This document shows, one piece after another, positions 48,817-51,658 of a stretch of 51,658 nucleotides of DNA. The stretch's first letter is position 1. The number at the start of each line of letters is the position of its first letter. The notes under the pieces were generated by a model. It saw only the letters and a program-made list of their open reading frames with translations, did not search any database and was not told the origin of the DNA. Source of the stretch: Bacteroidales bacterium (GTDB taxonomy: Bacteria > Bacteroidota > Bacteroidia > Bacteroidales > Marinilabiliaceae); assembly GCA_017539645.1 (NCBI GenBank), contig JAFYCM010000054.1, positions 1 through 51,658 on the forward strand. Direction: 5' to 3'. The position numbers were made by a program, and so were the translations under genes.

Positions 48817-48960
48817 ATGGAGGACAATATCATGATTGGGTTGATTTCTTTTCCAGTTATCCTATGGAGTGTAGTAGCTGCCACTGTCGTTGTTGCTTTC
48901 GTTGTATCGGCTTATTTGAGACTCAAATTCCCTAATTGTAACGATTTTTCGATAGAGTAA
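48817..48960 (+). CDS. Small single-pass membrane protein (47 residues)
   Basis: An ORF of 47 codons encodes MEDNIMIGLISFPVILWS, then a strongly hydrophobic Val/Ala-rich helix (to about residue 33), then YLRLKFPNCNDFSIE. The basic YLRLK after the helix suggests an N-out orientation or C-terminal cytoplasmic tail. Support for it being real: a perfect promoter 20 bases upstream, a GGAGG sequence 8 bases before the second ATG (48832), and a strong terminator at 49105. The second ATG gives a 42-residue version and may be the true start. Family unknown; small hydrophobic proteins of this kind are often regulators of larger membrane complexes, or toxins. Confidence 0.6.
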   Translation: MEDNIMIGLISFPVILWSVVAATVVVAFVVSAYLRLKFPNCNDFSIE

Positions 48961-49104
48961 TTTTTGTCGGCTTTGCCAGCCGAGGTTGAATTAGTGTATG
49001 TATGTATAAAAAGATTTCAACGAGGCGATAGTGGTTATGTGCGGCGCCGCAGCTACCAAAACATGGCGCACGCGTTAGCTAAACAATCAATACGGATGAA
49101 AACA

Positions 49105-49136
49105 AAAGAGGTCGCATTGGTAAGTGCGGCCTCTTT
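49105..49136 (+). terminator. Terminator downstream of the small membrane protein
   Basis: A 12-bp stem with one G-T pair (49105-49116 and 49125-49136), an 8-base loop and AT-rich tail. It lies 145 bases after the ORF; the intervening DNA has no recognisable gene. Confidence 0.75.
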
Positions 49137-49203
49137 CTGTATTATTTAGAGATGGATCAGACAACCTTCAGAACACGCATAATAATTTCGAAAAATGTCA
49201 TGA

Positions 49204-50067
49204 TTATGGTTTCTGTTGGATTTTCTGATACACACGTACATAGTCAATCTCGTAGCGCATAGGCATGCCTGAATCGAGAATAACGCCGCCATTGTCGCCA
49301 CCGAGAGCGAGGTTGAGCAGAATGTATTGCGGATGATGAAATGGCGATTCGTGGTTGCCGAGGCTTCCGTTGATGGTTTGCGATTGCGAAATTTCGTTTA
49401 GAAGAATATTGTCAACGTAGATACGTATGTAATCGGCATCCCAGTCCATGCGCCACGTGTGGAAACGCGAAGCCCAAAACGGGTCGATGTCGAGAAAATC
49501 TTGATAAGGCGTTTTCACAGAATTCCACTCCGCGCTCCAATGGCGGTCGTTGCCCCAAGCGGCGTTGGCAAGTATGTATGGCACATTATCCGTTCGGTAG
49601 AACTCCAAAATATCAATCTCGCCGCACGACGGCCACTCCGCCCAGCTGCCCAGTGTCCAAATGGCGGGCCAAGCTCCATAGCCAACTGGGATGCGCGCAC
49701 GAACTTCCATACGTCCGTACAAGAAATCGAATTTGCCTTGTGTAGTTACGCATGCCGAAGTGTATTCAATCTCTTCGCGCGTCTTGCGCCAATCGTTGCT
49801 CGCAGCATCGTAGAGCGGATTTGGGCGCGGCTCACGTTCTTTGTGGCATTCTATAACAAGCAAACCATCTTTCTGGTAGGCATTATCGCGCTGATACCAT
49901 TGGACTTCGTGGTTGCGCACAAAACCGTGCTCGAAATTCCATTTTGAGGAATCCAATTCGCCATCGGTATCGAATTCGTCCGACCAAATGAGTTTGTAAT
50001 TAGAAATGTTTTGCGCAATGGCATTGGTAAAAAGTAGTGCAAAGACTGCAAGAATTAGGGTTTTCAT
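49204..50067 (-). CDS. Secreted family GH16 beta-glucanase (laminarinase-like)
   Basis: A 287-residue exported enzyme with signal peptide (about 1-19, TNAIAQ). The GH16 jelly-roll is identified by LIWSDEFDTDGELDSSKWNFE, GRMEVRARIPVGYGAWPAIWTLG and the active site GEIDILE with Glu150, Asp152 and Glu155; the ExDxxE spacing (one residue longer than in some GH16) is typical of laminarinase and agarase-like members. The end VRYEIDYVRVYQ-type segment is standard. It should cut beta-1,3 or mixed beta-1,3/1,4-glucan, although other beta-galactan substrates cannot be excluded. It is monocistronic, 16 kb away from the galactan PUL and not clearly linked to it. Confidence 0.9.
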   Translation of the reverse strand: MKTLILAVFALLFTNAIAQNISNYKLIWSDEFDTDGELDSSKWNFEHGFVRNHEVQWYQRDNAYQKDGLLVIECHKEREPRPNPLYDAASNDWRKTREEIEYTSACVTTQGKFDFLYGRMEVRARIPVGYGAWPAIWTLGSWAEWPSCGEIDILEFYRTDNVPYILANAAWGNDRHWSAEWNSVKTPYQDFLDIDPFWASRFHTWRMDWDADYIRIYVDNILLNEISQSQTINGSLGNHESPFHHPQYILLNLALGGDNGGVILDSGMPMRYEIDYVRVYQKIQQKP

Positions 50068-50091
50068 TTGTTTTTCGTTGGTTAATTGCGG

Positions 50092-50099
50092 CAAATATA
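50092..50099 (-). promoter_or_regulatory. -7 promoter element of the GH16 gene
   Basis: On the minus strand TATATTTG, a perfect TAnnTTTG match, lies 24 bases before the ATG at 50067. No -33 TTTG at the right spacing, and the terminator of the upstream chemoreceptor gene abuts it. Confidence 0.45.
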
Positions 50100-50100
50100 A

Positions 50101-50131
50101 AAGAGGACTGTCAAATCATGGCAGCCCTCTT
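50101..50131 (-). terminator. Terminator of the chemoreceptor gene
   Basis: An AAGAGG-CTG/CAG-CCTCTT stem with one mismatch and an 11-base loop, followed on the minus strand by TTTTATATTT. It starts 35 bases after the chemoreceptor stop. Confidence 0.75.
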
Positions 50132-50165
50132 CTTGAAATCTTAATTGCAGTTTCAGATTCGTAAA

Positions 50166-51658
50166 TTATACTATGAATTTCTTCACTGCGTTCATCATTT
50201 GGTTGGCTGTAGAAGCAAGATTTTCGGCACTTGCGGAAACTTCTTCCGAGTTGGCAGCGTTCTCTTGCGTTACGCTGTTGAGGTCGGCTATGGCGTTGCT
50301 AATCTGGTCAGCGCCAATGCCTTGCTCTTTGCTGGCTGCGGTAATCTCGCGCACGAGGTTTGTGACCTTATTTATTCTTGGCAGCACGGCGTCGAGTTGA
50401 GTAGAAATGTCTTCGGCACTATTCATAGAAGTGGCGGCCGTGTTGTTGATGCTGGCAGCCGTTACTCGAGTTTGGTCGGCAAGTCGGCCAACCTCTTTTG
50501 CTATCACGCCGAAGCCTTTGCCAAGTTCGCCAGCGCGAGCAGCTTCCACCGATGCGTTGAGAGCCAAAATGTTTGTCTGGCTTACCAAATCGTCAATCTC
50601 GGTGAGCGACGTCGCAATCTCTTTCGACTGTGTGTGGCTGTCGTTGGCCTTTTCTACTATTTCTGCAATGGAGGCGTCGGCCTCTTGCATCAAGTTGTCG
50701 GTATTTATAGAGTTTTCGGTGTTTTGGTGAATATTGCCAGTCATCTCTTCGAGCGAACTTGAAATCTCCTCTAGTGAAGCTGCCTGACGATTTGCACCAT
50801 CCGACAGTCGAGCCGAAGCGCTGCTGAGTTCCTCGCTCGACGTCTGTAGCAAGTTGGCAGAATTGACTATTGAACCAATTGTTGCACGGAGCGAATTGCG
50901 CATAGTGTGCATCGATTGGCTGAGCGCATAAATTTCTTTATCGAAATTCTCGTCGGCGGCAACATCGGAGCGGAGGTCGCCTTGCGCAATCTTTTGTGCC
51001 GCTATTACCAAATTGGCAAGTGGTTTGGTCATTCTATGACGTAGGTATGACATGACGAGCAGAAGAAGCAGAATACTTATAACTATAGCCACAATAACAA
51101 CATCGGTGCTGATGCTGTGCTGCACGTTTGTTATAACGTCTATGTTTAGTCCGCCATGAATAATGCCTATCACATCGCCTTTGTAATCGACAATCGGGTT
51201 GAATACAGACTGGTATGATATACCAGCATTATGATCGATAGTGCTTATCATGCGTTTGTTGGTGTAGCACGAATCTACCACCCATTCGTTAGGCATCTTC
51301 ATACCTATGACCTTAACATCTGCCACGTCGTACGCTCCCGATGCTACACAAATATCTTTATCGTATATAGATATGGTCATATTTACAAAATTGCCTTGAG
51401 TCTTAAGATTCTCATTGTCCCAGAACGACTCTTCTACGCCAATTATCAACGCGGCATCCTCGCCTTCGCTATTCTTTATGACGTGAGCCGACACAACGCA
51501 CGGACCTAAATTCAGTATCCGAGCAAAGCCCGAATAAGCCTGCGTTTTGCTGTTTATTACGTACTTGGCGAACTGCTGCAAACTCTTTTCTTCGGCGGCA
51601 GAATAACTATCGTAAGAGGACACCTGTATGTTGCCATCCATATCGGTGATTACATATC
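50166..51658 (-). CDS. Methyl-accepting chemotaxis protein (partial at window edge)
   Basis: At least 497 residues are encoded and the frame stays open to the right edge, so the true N-terminus lies outside. Counting from an internal Met at 51641, the visible part is a Cache-type periplasmic sensor (to about 175), a transmembrane helix (180-201), a HAMP domain (about 202-256, ending KIAQGDLRSDV) and a full signalling domain with SQTNILALNASVEAARAGELGKGFGV and EVGRLADQT around the tip. No NWETF-type methylesterase tether is present at the C-terminus. A decayed copy of its 3' end is found at 34598-34834. No che genes are in the window. Confidence 0.92.
   Translation of the reverse strand, partial: YVITDMDGNIQVSSYDSYSAAEEKSLQQFAKYVINSKTQAYSGFARILNLGPCVVSAHVIKNSEGEDAALIIGVEESFWDNENLKTQGNFVNMTISIYDKDICVASGAYDVADVKVIGMKMPNEWVVDSCYTNKRMISTIDHNAGISYQSVFNPIVDYKGDVIGIIHGGLNIDVITNVQHSISTDVVIVAIVISILLLLLVMSYLRHRMTKPLANLVIAAQKIAQGDLRSDVAADENFDKEIYALSQSMHTMRNSLRATIGSIVNSANLLQTSSEELSSASARLSDGANRQAASLEEISSSLEEMTGNIHQNTENSINTDNLMQEADASIAEIVEKANDSHTQSKEIATSLTEIDDLVSQTNILALNASVEAARAGELGKGFGVIAKEVGRLADQTRVTAASINNTAATSMNSAEDISTQLDAVLPRINKVTNLVREITAASKEQGIGADQISNAIADLNSVTQENAANSEEVSASAENLASTANQMMNAVKKFIV

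Noticed and set aside
48964-49149. A 61-codon frame after the small membrane protein
   Set aside because: Its 3' half is the terminator hairpin at 49105-49136 and the composition is not protein-like.
49204-50067. GH16 as an outlying member of the galactan PUL
   Set aside because: It is 16 kb away on the other strand with its own promoter element; GH16 active-site type suggests beta-glucan, so no link can be supported.

Overview
The window reads as chromosome of a Bacteroidota bacterium, most likely order Bacteroidales. The evidence is a SusC/SusD/SusE-like polysaccharide utilisation locus (PUL), DUF4294, DUF4924 and GHL10 proteins, lipoproteins with the short Bacteroidota signal style, weak Shine-Dalgarno use, and several promoters of the TTTG (-33) / TAnnTTTG (-7) type. 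No insertion sequence, intact prophage or CRISPR array is visible. The last gene runs off the right edge. LAYOUT. 1-5.4 kb, minus strand: a stand-alone periplasmic HtrA protease, then a tightly packed menB-nfo-DUF4294-outer-membrane-barrel operon. 5.4-11.7 kb, plus: ispE, two successive membrane TPR/SpoIIE-phosphatase proteins (the first has lost the catalytic aspartates, the second keeps them), a small unknown protein and the GTPase engB. 11.7-14.6 kb: a GHL10 glycosidase-like protein, a convergent small helical protein, a lipoprotein and tRNA-Pro(CGG). 14.7-21.8 kb, minus: a secreted FISUMP-like protein preceded by a nonsense-broken secreted ORF; a DUF4924-LemA-TPM-TPM group; an S4 protein, pth, ddl and a DMT transporter. 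22.0-33.6 kb, plus: an orphan LytTR response regulator, then a complete beta-1,4-galactan PUL (SusC, SusD, SusE-like protein with three C-terminal repeats, GH53 endo-galactanase, GH2 beta-galactosidase). A tandem 21-bp-period direct repeat lies just upstream of susC and suggests the neighbouring LytTR protein may control it. 33.6-36.5 kb: a rearranged zone with three tandem paralogous two-TM membrane proteins and fragments of a phage-like gene, a signal-peptide start and a chemoreceptor. 36.5-38.9 kb: pyrF, a small basic membrane-targeted protein and bioB. 38.9-42.1 kb, minus: an AAA-DUF4143 ATPase lying between two near-identical terminators, and a secreted endonuclease I. 42.2-49.1 kb, plus: sbcD-sbcC, panB, an RluA-type pseudouridine synthase and a promoter-equipped 47-aa membrane protein. 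49.2-51.7 kb, minus: a secreted GH16 beta-glucanase and a partial chemoreceptor. HOW IT FITS TOGETHER. The galactan PUL would bind, cut and import pectic galactan: surface binding by SusD/SusE-like proteins, surface or periplasmic endo-cleavage by GH53, TonB-dependent import by SusC and galactose release by GH2. Most of the rest is housekeeping (isoprenoid, menaquinone, pantothenate, biotin, pyrimidine, peptidoglycan, DNA repair). The points most worth a second look are the active/inactive phosphatase pair, the LytTR gene with its candidate tandem operator, the rearranged 33.6-36.5 kb zone, and the ATPase between duplicated terminators. All family calls were made by reading the translated sequence; no database search was run.
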